NCBI GenBank assembly: GCA_947176235.1
Contig: CAMWPM010000002.1
Coordinates: forward strand, 30,590 to 94,589
DNA: 64,000 nt
Direction: 5' to 3'
DNA from: an uncultured Bacteroidales bacterium
GTDB taxonomy: Bacteria > Bacteroidota > Bacteroidia > Bacteroidales > Muribaculaceae
Shown here: positions 1 through 8,170 of the stretch, piece by piece
Position numbering within the stretch: the stretch's first letter is position 1
Layout: each line of letters begins with the position of its first letter
The notes under the pieces: generated by a model
Told to the model about the DNA's origin: nothing
Database searches by the model: none
The model's input: only the letters and a program-made list of their open reading frames with translations
Made by a program: the position numbers and the translations under genes

Positions 1-151
1 TCTTCTGGCGCACGTAGTCCGGCGAGCGCTTCGCTATGCCCGTGCCGCGCACCTTTGCTGCCCTGTTGATCGTGTCGAGTATCTCATCGACATACCCGAC
101 ATGGGCTTCCGAGGCCACGACGACTTCAACGACCGGTGAATCTTCGTTCAT
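1..151 (-). CDS. GNAT family N-acetyltransferase, N-terminal 50 residues only (runs off window)
   Basis: An open frame starts at an ATG (complement of 149-151) and continues without a stop to the window edge, giving 50 residues. The segment AAKVRGTGIAKRSPDYVRQK (residues 31-50) is, from memory, the conserved start of a Bacteroidales GNAT acetyltransferase usually encoded just before argG. A role in N-acetylating an amino-acid substrate, perhaps in arginine synthesis, is inference. No acetyl-CoA-binding motif lies in the visible part. A -7 box at 309-316 would give it a leader of roughly 150 bases. Partial because of the contig edge, not by mutation. Confidence 0.7.
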   Translation of the reverse strand, partial: MNEDSPVVEVVVASEAHVGYVDEILDTINRAAKVRGTGIAKRSPDYVRQK

Positions 152-308
152 TATTTCTCAGATGTGAAGTGTGTAACTGTTGGTAATGATGTTGTTAGTT
201 ATTCTTTTTTGCTTTTTCGACTTGAATTGACAGTATGCCTTGTCCTGTTATATCAGCACTTCAATGGCAGTGTAAGCAATTCTCCTCGAATTTTATGAAA
301 AATTTCCG

Positions 309-316
309 CAAAGATA
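309..316 (-). promoter_or_regulatory. -7 box TATCTTTG for the acetyltransferase gene
   Basis: The minus strand reads TATCTTTG, a perfect match to the Bacteroidetes -7 consensus, between the waaA stop (340) and the acetyltransferase start (151). No clear -33 TTTG is seen at the expected distance. The implied leader of about 150 bases has no obvious terminator or strong hairpin. Confidence 0.45.
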
Positions 317-339
317 TATCTTTTTCTCGAAATCTGCCA

Positions 340-1578
340 TCATTTTCTCCAAATATCTCTCCAGATGATGTCAGTTGCCCCGATATTTTCTTTGATATAC
401 GCTCCTGCCACGTCTCCCGCGCTCTTCAGTGCCTGGTCATCGTCAAGCAGTCGGTGCATCACGCTGTCAAATTCCTGCTCGTCCGATATGCTGAATGCGC
501 CTCCTCTCTCCACCAGATCCCGCGCCTCTTTAAACTTCTGATACTTCGGACCGAACACCACCGGCACGCCGTACACAGCCGCCTCGTTTATATTATGGAT
601 TCCTACGCCAAATCCCCCGCCTACGTATGCGATGTCACCGTAACGGTAGATGCTCGCAAGCTTCCCGTAGCAGTCCACTATCACGCAGTCAGTCTCTTCG
701 GCATTATCCATTGTGAGCTCCGACAGACGCGTACATTTCCGTCCGGTTTTCTTCATTATTTCCTCCACATGATTTCCTTCCAGCACATGCGGGGCTATCA
801 CCATCTTCACGTCCTTTCTCTCGTCAAGAAGTTTCAGTAACAGTGCCTCGTCAGGCTGCCACGTACTGCCTGCCACGATGAATTTTCCGGCACAGCTTCT
901 CTTCACAGCCTCAATCTCAGGCATGTCCACGGTCTGAGCCATGATCTGGGTCACGCGATCAAAGCGTGTATCGCCCGCCACGGTCACATTCTCAACTCCT
1001 ATCCCATCCAGAAGTTTGCGCGACGGCTCGTCCTGCACATAAAGATGATCGAAGCAGTCAAGCATTTTACGGAATTCTCCTCCCCAGGGCTTAAAAAAAG
1101 CCTGTCCTTCGCGGAATATTCCTGAGATGAGATAAGTCGGGATATTTCTTTTTTTCAACTCGTTGAGATAGTTCCCCCAAAATTCATATTTAACGAATAC
1201 GGCAATCGACGGATTGATGGCGTCAATCATCCGCTTCGCATTTTTCGGCGTGTCAAACGGCAGATAGACCACGGCATCAGCCTTATCATAGTTCTTCCTC
1301 ACCTCATAACCCGAAGGTGAGAAAAACGTCACCACAATCTTATACTCCGGATGTTCCTCTCGAAGACGCTCTATCAGCGGGCGACCCTGCTCAAACTCTC
1401 CAAGAGATGCAGCATGAACCCACATCACCTTCTTGTCGTCGGCATCGATTGCTTCACGCACCTTTGCTTCCGATTCCTTGTGCCCGGATGTCATCTTCCT
1501 CACCTTCTCGCTCTTCAGCGAGGCAACACGGGCAGCGCCAGCGTAGAGTGAGATAGCTAAGTTGTAGAGTGGTGTCAT
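340..1578 (-). CDS. waaA: 3-deoxy-D-manno-octulosonic acid (Kdo) transferase
   Basis: 412 residues, the usual length for WaaA. This GT-B-fold glycosyltransferase moves Kdo from CMP-Kdo to lipid A precursor at the cytoplasmic face of the inner membrane. Visible family features are WVHAASLGEFEQG (residues 53-65, with the catalytic-type Glu), KYEFW (130-134), GDTRFDRV (202-209) and the nucleotide-binding C-terminal segment with GIHNINEAAVYG (326-337). The first 20 residues are weakly hydrophobic, consistent with a membrane anchor. It lies 43 bases downstream of the outer-membrane protein gene and gltX and is probably co-transcribed with them. The start is an ATG. Confidence 0.93.
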   Translation of the reverse strand: MTPLYNLAISLYAGAARVASLKSEKVRKMTSGHKESEAKVREAIDADDKKVMWVHAASLGEFEQGRPLIERLREEHPEYKIVVTFFSPSGYEVRKNYDKADAVVYLPFDTPKNAKRMIDAINPSIAVFVKYEFWGNYLNELKKRNIPTYLISGIFREGQAFFKPWGGEFRKMLDCFDHLYVQDEPSRKLLDGIGVENVTVAGDTRFDRVTQIMAQTVDMPEIEAVKRSCAGKFIVAGSTWQPDEALLLKLLDERKDVKMVIAPHVLEGNHVEEIMKKTGRKCTRLSELTMDNAEETDCVIVDCYGKLASIYRYGDIAYVGGGFGVGIHNINEAAVYGVPVVFGPKYQKFKEARDLVERGGAFSISDEQEFDSVMHRLLDDDQALKSAGDVAGAYIKENIGATDIIWRDIWRK

Positions 1579-1621
1579 TTTATTTTGATCGTAGCCTTAC
1601 CGGCAATTTTTTATGTAAATA

Positions 1622-2701
1622 TTAGAGGTAGTACGACGGTAATTTCCCCCGTTTTTCACTCTTCTTCTTGAATATGTCCTGGTCGAGATATACTCTCACC
1701 ACCAGTCGCTGATAAAATGTGAAATTATCTTTTGCCACATTGAAATCAAGCGCTCCCTGAAGATTCACGAATTCATTTCGGAGAAAAGTGAAGAACACCG
1801 TAGCCCTTTCATAGTATTTCGATGCATAGAATGGCTCTCCCTGATCGAGGAGCGCCCCATGTTCCGAATAATAGGGAAATAGTCTGCCTCCATAGTAGAA
1901 AGTATTCTTAAGTCCGATCCAGCGCCATGCCAGATTTGCCTCCAGCCACGCTCCCGCAGGAGTGCGCCAGCGGTCATCCGCACGGTTACGGGTCAGCGAC
2001 GACAGCACGCCCACCTTCACCACCAGTGAGTCAAGTCCTGTATCACGGCTCAGATTCACTCCGATTGTGGGATTCACTATGAAATTATCCACTATGTGCT
2101 GATCCTCCGGCGAGCCCTCGCTTAGAGCGAAATGATTCATCATCGCCACTCCGCCCACAAGCAGACGCATCGAGCTTTCCGGCCACCATTCGCCCTGTGC
2201 GATGATGTTGAAAGCTTCCCTTCGTGATTTCGATTGTAGTCCGCGCCAATCGAGCACACCTTCGAAGAAACCATGTTCTCCTTCCGTGGTCAGCATTGCG
2301 CCGCTTATGTTACGCTGCGAATAATAAGTGGAATCATTCCAGATGTAGTTAGGTAATCTACGCTTCAGTTGCGTGCGCGGAAACATTCCGAAAGCGAATT
2401 TCACTTTCCGCGTGTCATAGCGGTAATAGACAGTTGGAGCTACCTTATGTCCCGCCCAGTCACTGTCAAACGGCTGTGTCCACACCACTCCTGCGGCGAT
2501 ACTGTGCGTCCCGTCCATGATCGACAGCCCGATTTCCGGAGCAAGCTGCGTCTGTAGGAACGTTTTTGTATCCGTATAGCGGCTGTCGCCCTCTCTGTTG
2601 TCAAAGAGAGCGTTCATGTCCACGCTCCATGTTACTTGCTGGCAGAGTGCCGTTGCAGCTGATGCGACGATCGCGAGTAGTGCAAGACCGATACGTTTCA
2701 C
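1622..2701 (-). CDS. Secreted, probable outer-membrane beta-barrel protein of unknown function
   Basis: 359 residues starting at GTG, with no in-frame ATG upstream that fits. A signal peptide is clear (KRIGLALLAIVASAATALC, residues 2-20), followed by mature QQVTWSVDMNALF. The rest is rich in alternating aromatic and polar residues (for example VYYRYDTRKVKFAFGMFP) typical of beta-strands, so I infer an outer-membrane barrel or porin-like protein. I cannot name a family. It sits 23 bases downstream of gltX and 43 upstream of waaA, in the same direction. The link to an envelope (Kdo) gene fits an outer-membrane location but does not prove a shared role. Confidence 0.7.
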   Translation of the reverse strand: MKRIGLALLAIVASAATALCQQVTWSVDMNALFDNREGDSRYTDTKTFLQTQLAPEIGLSIMDGTHSIAAGVVWTQPFDSDWAGHKVAPTVYYRYDTRKVKFAFGMFPRTQLKRRLPNYIWNDSTYYSQRNISGAMLTTEGEHGFFEGVLDWRGLQSKSRREAFNIIAQGEWWPESSMRLLVGGVAMMNHFALSEGSPEDQHIVDNFIVNPTIGVNLSRDTGLDSLVVKVGVLSSLTRNRADDRWRTPAGAWLEANLAWRWIGLKNTFYYGGRLFPYYSEHGALLDQGEPFYASKYYERATVFFTFLRNEFVNLQGALDFNVAKDNFTFYQRLVVRVYLDQDIFKKKSEKRGKLPSYYL

Positions 2702-2724
2702 GTGATGCTGGTAGTAGGAGGTGA

Positions 2725-4257
2725 TTACTCGGCGGGCTTTATTCTCTCGATTCCGAGTTCAATGCGGCGGATTGTCTCGTCCTTGCCCATGAGCTCAGTG
2801 ATGTCAAACATGTGCGGACCCTTGCACTCGCCCACCACCGTCAGGCGGAAAGCGTTCATCACGTTACCTGTGTGATAGCCATTTTCGGCGATCCAGCCCA
2901 GAATTTCCTGCTCAAGAACATTTGAGGTCATGTCAGGAGCCTTTTTGAGTTCTTCCACGAGTTCACCCATGATTCTCGGCATATCGGCATTCCAGCGCTT
3001 TTTCACGTCCTTGGCTGCATATTCAGTTGGCTCTACGAAGAAGAATTTCGCCTGATCCCAAAGGTCTTTCACGAAGTTTATGCGTCCTTTCACCATGCCT
3101 ACTGCCCTGGCGATATAGTCCATACCGTAATCATCCGGATTGACTCCGTTGGCTTTAAGTATAGGCACAAACATTTCTGCGAGCTTTTCGTCGCTCACCT
3201 CCTGCAGATACTTATGGTTGAACCACTTTCCCTTCTCAAAATCAAACCGTGCTCCTGATCGCGAGCAATGCTCGAGTGTGAATTTTTTGATAAGTTCCTC
3301 CATATTCATGATCTCGGAGTCATCGCCGGGATTCCAGCCCAAAAGGGCGAGGAAATTCACCACGGCTTCCGGAAGATAACCGGTTTCGCGGTAACCGGAT
3401 GAAATTTCTCCGCTCTTAGGATCATGCCATTCAAGCGGGAATACCGGGAAGCCCAGCCGGTCGCCGTCGCGCTTGCTCAGCTTTCCCTTTCCGTCGGGTT
3501 TGAGCAGAAGCGGAAGATGCACGAAGTCCGGACGTGTATCGCCCCACCCGAATGCCTCATAGAGCAGAACGTGCAGGGGAGCCGACGGGAGCCACTCCTC
3601 GCCGCGAATCACGTGCGACACCTCCATCAGATGGTCGTCAACAATGTTGGCGAGATGATATGTAGGCAGATCATCGGCACTTTTGTAGAGCACCTTATCG
3701 TCAAGCACGCTTGAATTGATCGTCACGTTGCCGCGCAGGAGGTCGTTCACCACCACGTCGCGCCCCGGCTCGATCTTGAAGCGCACCACGTACTGCGCGC
3801 CCTCGTCAAGTAGTCGTTTCACCTCATCTGCCGGAAGCGAAAGGGAGTTGCGCATCGACATTCTCGTCGATGCATCATACTGGAAGTTCGGGCGCGTAGC
3901 TCGTGCCTCTTCAAGTTCTGCGGGAGTGTCAAACGCCATATACGCCTTCCCGTTGTCAAGTAGCATCTTCACATGCTCGCGGTAGATGTCACGACGTTCG
4001 CTCTGCTTGTAGGGCCCGTATTTGCCGCCTTCCCTCACACCCTCGTCAATCTTGATTCCGAGCCATTTCAGCGACTCGTTTATGTAGTCCTCCGCACCGG
4101 GCACGAATCGCTGGGAATCCGTGTCCTCGATGCGCAGGATCATATCGCCGCCGTGCTGACGGGCAAAAAGATAGTTATAGAGTGCCGTGCGCACGCCTCC
4201 GATATGAAGGGGACCCGTGGGCGACGGAGCGAATCTCACGCGTACTTTTCTTTCCAT
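2725..4257 (-). CDS. gltX: Glutamate--tRNA ligase
   Basis: 510 residues, a full-length class I aminoacyl-tRNA synthetase that charges tRNA(Glu). The HIGH-type motif is [11 protein letters not shown] (residues 11-21) and the KMSKS-type motif is KLSKR (259-263). Between them lie RIEDTD (42-47) and the [11 protein letters not shown] segment of the active site. The C-terminal anticodon-binding region is present. The ATG start is preceded by a TATCTTTG -7 box at 4309-4316. Probably the first gene of a transcript with the outer-membrane protein and waaA. Confidence 0.97.
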   Translation of the reverse strand: MERKVRVRFAPSPTGPLHIGGVRTALYNYLFARQHGGDMILRIEDTDSQRFVPGAEDYINESLKWLGIKIDEGVREGGKYGPYKQSERRDIYREHVKMLLDNGKAYMAFDTPAELEEARATRPNFQYDASTRMSMRNSLSLPADEVKRLLDEGAQYVVRFKIEPGRDVVVNDLLRGNVTINSSVLDDKVLYKSADDLPTYHLANIVDDHLMEVSHVIRGEEWLPSAPLHVLLYEAFGWGDTRPDFVHLPLLLKPDGKGKLSKRDGDRLGFPVFPLEWHDPKSGEISSGYRETGYLPEAVVNFLALLGWNPGDDSEIMNMEELIKKFTLEHCSRSGARFDFEKGKWFNHKYLQEVSDEKLAEMFVPILKANGVNPDDYGMDYIARAVGMVKGRINFVKDLWDQAKFFFVEPTEYAAKDVKKRWNADMPRIMGELVEELKKAPDMTSNVLEQEILGWIAENGYHTGNVMNAFRLTVVGECKGPHMFDITELMGKDETIRRIELGIERIKPAE

Positions 4258-4308
4258 AATTATGTCAATCTGTTTATTGTTATTTTTCGGAAGTTTGCAT
4301 TAATCCTG

Positions 4309-4316
4309 CAAAGATA
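4309..4316 (-). promoter_or_regulatory. -7 box TATCTTTG for gltX
   Basis: Minus strand TATCTTTG, a perfect Bacteroidetes -7 box, giving a leader of about 48 bases before the gltX ATG. No good -33 TTTG at the expected spacing. Confidence 0.5.
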
Positions 4317-4485
4317 CAATTTTTTGTCTACACCTCCCCCTTTTCCTTCCACTTTTTCCCGCTTCATCACCAAGTATTTCCAGTTTCATTTCCAGTTTCA
4401 TTTATTATGGTGTTTTGTGCTAAACCATCCGACACCCCGTAGCGTTGTTTATTCGAGAGTCTCACTTAATTATTCCTCGGATAAT

Positions 4486-5763
4486 ATGAATCTGAAACCG
4501 CGCATATATTTTATTGCCGCACTCGTCGGCGTTCTCGCCGGACTATTCTGTTTCGGGCTGAAGACCGGAATTAGATGGGTGGCACAGCTCGCCACCTATG
4601 GCATCGACTGGTCAGCATCCGACTGGCGGTTGATCTTTCTTCCTGTTGTCGGCGTCATTCTTGCTGATCTCTACGCCACCCATATTGCCCGTCGTCAGCT
4701 TGCCCATGGCACACATATCGTGGAGTCACATCTCGACAGTGGCAACTACGTTCTCCCCGCAGGAACGACCTATCAGCCTCTCGTCGGCACGGTTATTACT
4801 CTCGGATTAGGCGGATCGGCAGGAGCCGAGGGTCCTATAGCTCTTGCCGGTGCCGCTATCGGCAGCAATGTCGGGCGAAGATTTGGCTTTGATTCTTCAC
4901 TGATGCGCCTTTTCGTTGCATGTGGTGCCGGTGCCGGTATTGCCGCAGTGTTCAAGGCTCCGATTGGAGGATTTCTCTTCACTCTCGAGGTTCTCGGAAT
5001 GCAGTTTGCCACGGCAGCCGTAATGGCGGTATTTGTCGCCACACTCATGGCTGCGCTTACCATGGAGATGCTCACCGGTTTTTCTTTCTCATTCTCCTAC
5101 CCCGACATAATCTTTCCCGAGTGGTCGTTCCTGCCTTGGGTTCTTTTGCTCGGTATTGTGGTCGGTGTCTACACCCTCTTCTACCGCAAGTCGATCCATT
5201 GGATTATCTCTCTTCTCTCCCGCTTTTCCTCACATTGGGTACGCAACATCGTATCCGGACTTATAATCGGCATCCCGCTATTCATTTTTCCCTGTATCTA
5301 CGGCGAAGGTTACCCGGCGATGAATGGGGTACTCGAATCTGACTTCACGGCTGTAACAAAGGGATCTCCCCTTGCCTCTCTCATATCCTCTCCATGGATA
5401 CTCCTTGCATTCGTCGGCGGTATTGCACTGCTGAAAGGCATTGTGACCTCATCAACCAACAATGGAGGCGGCGTGGCTGGCATTTTCGCACCCACTCTCT
5501 TCGCAGGTTGTTTCGTCGGACTTTCATTCGCGTTACTCATCAAGCTTCTTTTCCCGGTTTCTCTCCCTGTGGCTCCATTCGCATTCATGGGAATGGCTGG
5601 GGTGATGTCTGCCCACATCAAGGCACCTTTCATGGCTATGTTCCTAACATCGGAAATGTGTGGCGATTTCCGTCTTTTCCTCCCGTCTGCCGTCGTGAGC
5701 CTGGTAGCCTACGGCTTCGTATGGTACGTCAACCATCGCCGTCCCGCGCTCAACCACTGCTGA
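4486..5763 (+). CDS. ClC-family chloride channel or transporter with an unusual selectivity motif
   Basis: 425 residues from ATG 4486; the frame is open further upstream (through gltX antisense), but the family homology starts here. ClC proteins move chloride or other anions across the inner membrane. The gating Glu is present in GSAGAEGP (residues 110-117, E115) and the GxFxP-type motif is GIFAP (332-336). The first anion-site motif, normally GSGIP, reads HGTH (74-77). The internal proton glutamate of H+/Cl- exchangers appears replaced by Val169 in FTLEVLGMQ. No C-terminal CBS domains. Monocistronic, facing the minus-strand gltX group. Anion specificity and channel-versus-exchanger mode are open. 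Confidence 0.88.
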   Translation: MNLKPRIYFIAALVGVLAGLFCFGLKTGIRWVAQLATYGIDWSASDWRLIFLPVVGVILADLYATHIARRQLAHGTHIVESHLDSGNYVLPAGTTYQPLVGTVITLGLGGSAGAEGPIALAGAAIGSNVGRRFGFDSSLMRLFVACGAGAGIAAVFKAPIGGFLFTLEVLGMQFATAAVMAVFVATLMAALTMEMLTGFSFSFSYPDIIFPEWSFLPWVLLLGIVVGVYTLFYRKSIHWIISLLSRFSSHWVRNIVSGLIIGIPLFIFPCIYGEGYPAMNGVLESDFTAVTKGSPLASLISSPWILLAFVGGIALLKGIVTSSTNNGGGVAGIFAPTLFAGCFVGLSFALLIKLLFPVSLPVAPFAFMGMAGVMSAHIKAPFMAMFLTSEMCGDFRLFLPSAVVSLVAYGFVWYVNHRRPALNHC

Positions 5764-5831
5764 TTTCCTTCTTATTGATTTGTCAGAAGTGTACTTATTA
5801 CACTTTTTAACAAAAAAGTTGTGTTCTTTAC

Positions 5832-5863
5832 TTGCACAACCCAAATATTACTTCTACCTTTGC
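5832..5863 (+). promoter_or_regulatory. Promoter of a gene-less transcript (candidate ncRNA)
   Basis: TTG at 5832-5834 and TACCTTTGC at 5855-5863, with 23 bases from TTG to TA, the same spacing as at 32494-32525, 52327-52358 and 61751-61782. Predicted transcription start near 5867. There is no plus-strand gene downstream before a terminator at 6019-6061. Confidence 0.6.
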
Positions 5864-5866
5864 ACC

Positions 5867-6061
5867 CGATAAGAAATTTCATGCATTCACCATAATGTCG
5901 TTATGATTGTGGCTGTGAAGTTCCGATCCTCGGCATGAATGTATTTTGGAATGTAAGTATGATATAATCTCATCGTTTGATTTAACTTTTAATCACAAAT
6001 CATGCCTCATGGCATTAGTCCGTCAATCCTCTGCTGAAGAGCGCTGACGGATTTTTATTTT
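5867..6061 (+). ncRNA. Candidate structured small RNA, about 195 nt, with own promoter and terminator
   Basis: Between a consensus promoter and an intrinsic terminator lies sequence that folds by eye into a three-way junction. The closing stem is 5881-5889 with 5936-5944 (9 pairs, one G-U). Inside it are hairpin 5890-5896/5906-5912 (7 pairs, one G-U) and hairpin 5923-5926/5930-5933. Further 3' are hairpins 5978-5982/5991-5995 and 6002-6006/6011-6015, then the terminator. No long frame exists. Two tiny overlapping ATG frames (11 and 10 codons, 5904-5971) could be coincidence. It is not recognisable as tmRNA, SRP RNA or RNase P RNA. A 6S-like RNA or a regulatory sRNA are alternatives I cannot test. 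Confidence 0.5.
6019..6061 (+). terminator. Intrinsic terminator of the candidate small RNA
   Basis: Stem TCCGTCA (6019-6025) with TGACGGA (6045-6051), inner CTCT/AGAG pairing, then a T-rich run to 6061. Confidence 0.75.
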
Positions 6062-6111
6062 CACCCCACTAAATAAGTCTCTCCACTCCCAAAACTCCAC
6101 TCCCAACACCT

Positions 6112-6193
6112 AACTCCTAACTCCTAACTCCCAACTTCCAACTCTTAACTCCTAACTCCTAACTCCTAACTCCTAACTCCCAACTCCCAACTT
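6112..6193 (+). repeat. Heptamer tandem array, consensus AACTCCT, about 11.7 units
   Basis: Eleven consecutive 7-base units (AACTCCT, AACTCCC and a few variants) plus a partial unit. More degenerate, non-phased copies run upstream from about 6083. The array overlaps the 3' end of the minus-strand gene at 6173-6733 and supplies its last six codons and its TAG stop. There are no spacers, so this is not a CRISPR. Same unit and orientation as the arrays at 28210, 32463 and 58916. Confidence 0.9.
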
Positions 6194-6733
6194 AATAACT
6201 CTCATCCCCAGTGCTCCTTTCTGCACATGGATTTCTCTCATCGAGCCCGTCCGGGTTCTGTTATACGTCTTTAGAGGAACCGACACTTCCTTCTCCTCGC
6301 CGTCCTCAAGCCTGAGCATCAGATGATAAGTGTAGTAATGACCGTCTGCCACTCTCGTCCGTCTCGACACCCTCCTGTACCGCGTATGCGATTTCTGAAA
6401 CTTTTCCACCACTTCAGCCTTTTCAGCCACATCCGTTCCCGCATCGGCACACCAGAAGTTAACTCCCAGGAAAAGAAAATATCCCACCGATCCCGCCACG
6501 AACACATGGCAAAGCATGTTGACCCAATTGGACGATACTCCGGTCAGCACATCCCATTTATTATAGAACGCCGGAAGCGTAGCTATGGCGGCTACCGCTC
6601 CCGGAATCACAGGTATCCACCACTTTGTGAGCGTAAGATGATAAAGAGCTATTCCTCCGGCAAGCATCATAAATGCTGCACCCATCACCACTATAAGTAA
6701 TACAGTCGAAAATTTTGAATCTTTGAATGACAT
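6173..6733 (-). CDS. Small membrane protein of unknown function
   Basis: 186 residues. Hydrophobic segments near residues 9-31, 37-52 and 70-90 predict about three membrane spans. A soluble basic tail follows, containing SHTRYRRVSRRTRV and a likely beta-rich region (YYTYHLMLRLEDGEEKEVSVPL). No family recognised. The last residues (KLGVGS) and the stop are encoded by the heptamer array at 6112-6193, so the natural C-terminus may have been replaced or extended. A -7 box TAATTTTG at 6753-6760 gives a short leader. Standing alone, it offers no functional clue from neighbours. Confidence 0.65.
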   Translation of the reverse strand: MSFKDSKFSTVLLIVVMGAAFMMLAGGIALYHLTLTKWWIPVIPGAVAAIATLPAFYNKWDVLTGVSSNWVNMLCHVFVAGSVGYFLFLGVNFWCADAGTDVAEKAEVVEKFQKSHTRYRRVSRRTRVADGHYYTYHLMLRLEDGEEKEVSVPLKTYNRTRTGSMREIHVQKGALGMRVIKLGVGS

Positions 6734-6752
6734 GACATTTGGCTTTTGTCTG

Positions 6753-6782
6753 CAAAATTACTCAAATTCCTCGATAGGCAAA
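6753..6782 (-). promoter_or_regulatory. Promoter of the small membrane protein gene
   Basis: Minus strand TTTG at 6782-6779 and TAATTTTG at 6760-6753, about 21 bases apart. Predicted start near 6749, leader of about 16 bases. Confidence 0.55.
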
Positions 6783-6820
6783 TAAAAAAGGCGACATGTC
6801 AAATTCCCGACACGTCGCCT
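6783..6820 (-). terminator. Terminator of the NatAB-like exporter operon
   Basis: On the minus strand a 12-pair stem (6820-6809 with 6800-6789, one G-U) is followed by a U run from 6788. On the plus strand the same pairing has an A-C mismatch and no T run, so it acts on the minus strand. It lies 30 bases past the permease stop. Confidence 0.8.
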
Positions 6821-6850
6821 GTTTCATCATTATTGTATGGAAGCTGTTTT

Positions 6851-8170
6851 TTATTTGTATCTTGCCCAGCGGATCAGATCCTTTATTGTCGGCTTCTTAC
6901 CGTACATGAAGATGCCCACTCGGTAGATCTTTCCTGCCAGCCACACCATCAGTGCAAATGATGCGAAAAGCACCACAATCGAAACGATGATTTCCCACAT
7001 CGGGATTCCGAACGGTATGCGTGTCATCATCACCATCGGCGACGTGAACGGTATGATCGAAAGCCACGTTGCCATGGTCGACATCGGCGCATTTGCTATT
7101 GATGTGGAGCAGATTAGAGCGATGATGATAGGAATCATCGCAAACGAGGTCAGCTGTGAGGCATCCTGCACATTGTCAACGGCTGAACCGATAGCTGCGA
7201 ATATCGAGGCATAGAGCAGGAATCCACCCAGAAGGAAAATCGTTGTATATACCAGCATTTCTACGATAAATCCTACGCTCGTCAGAGATGAAAGCGTGCT
7301 GATCAATTCATAATTGTCTGCCGTCACATCCATTGTGCCTGCCTGATACGATGCCATCTCCGCCATTGCGGTCTCCGGCATTACCATCGGAACCACAAAC
7401 GCAGCCATCAGGGCTAACAGCACACCCCAGATAAGTACCTGCGTCACTGCCACAAGCCCTACACCGAGGATCTTGCCCATCATCAGCTGGAAGGGACGTA
7501 CCGACGTCACTACAAGCTCAAGCACTCGGTTGTTCTTTTCCTCGATGATGCTCGTCATCACCATTTGCCCGTACATGATCAGGAACATATAGAGCACGAA
7601 TGCCATTACCAGTCCGATTGCAAAGCTTATCGAGCCTGACATCGTCTCGGCATTGTCAGCCTTGTCCGTGCGCTGTGTGATAAGCGTCACGTTGGCTTTT
7701 ACGTTGTCAAGTATCTCTTGAAGATTGTTGATGTCGTAGCTTTGAAGTCTGACGGTCTCGATTGCTTTGCTCACCTGACCGGTAAGGTATTGCTCCATCT
7801 CCATCGTCGTCGGACCATCCATGAAGAGTCTGATTGCCGTTGACTGAGGATTCACCACCGCGTCTTCGCCGATGATCAGGTAGCCTGAGCAACTACCGCC
7901 TGTAGCTCCTGCCTTTATCGAATCCACGGGGAGGTCACTGTTCACGAGCTGAATGTTTTCGCTGCTTTCAAGAAGAGGGAACAATACTCCTGTACGGTCG
8001 ATCACACCGATTGTTTTTGCTTCCTGAGTCGTGAAGTTCATGATCAGGGCGGGTGCCACCATCATCAGCAGCATCAGCACCGGCATCAGGATTGTTGTGA
8101 TGATAAAGCTCTTCTTGCTTACGCGCTCGGCATACTCGCGCGATATGATTATTCCGATTTTATTCTTCAT
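6851..8170 (-). CDS. ABC-2 family exporter permease (NatB-like)
   Basis: 439 residues with the layout of NatB/YhaP-type permeases. There is one membrane helix near residues 21-45, a large extracytoplasmic region (about 50-170), then five or so helices from about 175 to the end, including SISFAIGLVMAFVLYMFLIM-like stretches. The MKNKIGIIISREYAERVSKKS start is typical of this family. It forms an exporter with the ATPase encoded upstream, whose 3' end it overlaps by 11 bases. The substrate is unknown: sodium, drugs and lipids are all suggested for relatives. Confidence 0.88.
   Translation of the reverse strand: MKNKIGIIISREYAERVSKKSFIITTILMPVLMLLMMVAPALIMNFTTQEAKTIGVIDRTGVLFPLLESSENIQLVNSDLPVDSIKAGATGGSCSGYLIIGEDAVVNPQSTAIRLFMDGPTTMEMEQYLTGQVSKAIETVRLQSYDINNLQEILDNVKANVTLITQRTDKADNAETMSGSISFAIGLVMAFVLYMFLIMYGQMVMTSIIEEKNNRVLELVVTSVRPFQLMMGKILGVGLVAVTQVLIWGVLLALMAAFVVPMVMPETAMAEMASYQAGTMDVTADNYELISTLSSLTSVGFIVEMLVYTTIFLLGGFLLYASIFAAIGSAVDNVQDASQLTSFAMIPIIIALICSTSIANAPMSTMATWLSIIPFTSPMVMMTRIPFGIPMWEIIVSIVVLFASFALMVWLAGKIYRVGIFMYGKKPTIKDLIRWARYK

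Noticed and set aside
235..840. 201-codon plus-strand frame near the left end
   Set aside because: Mostly antisense to waaA; no recognisable protein.
3973..4485. Upstream extension of the ClC frame
   Set aside because: Antisense to gltX and unlike ClC; homology begins at ATG 4486.
5904..5971. Two overlapping mini-frames (MIVAVKFRSSA and MNVFWNVSMI) as leader peptides
   Set aside because: No structural gene follows for attenuation, and the frames overlap stems that better explain the sequence; kept only as a possibility.
6112..6193. Possible CRISPR array
   Set aside because: Units are contiguous 7-mers with no spacers.
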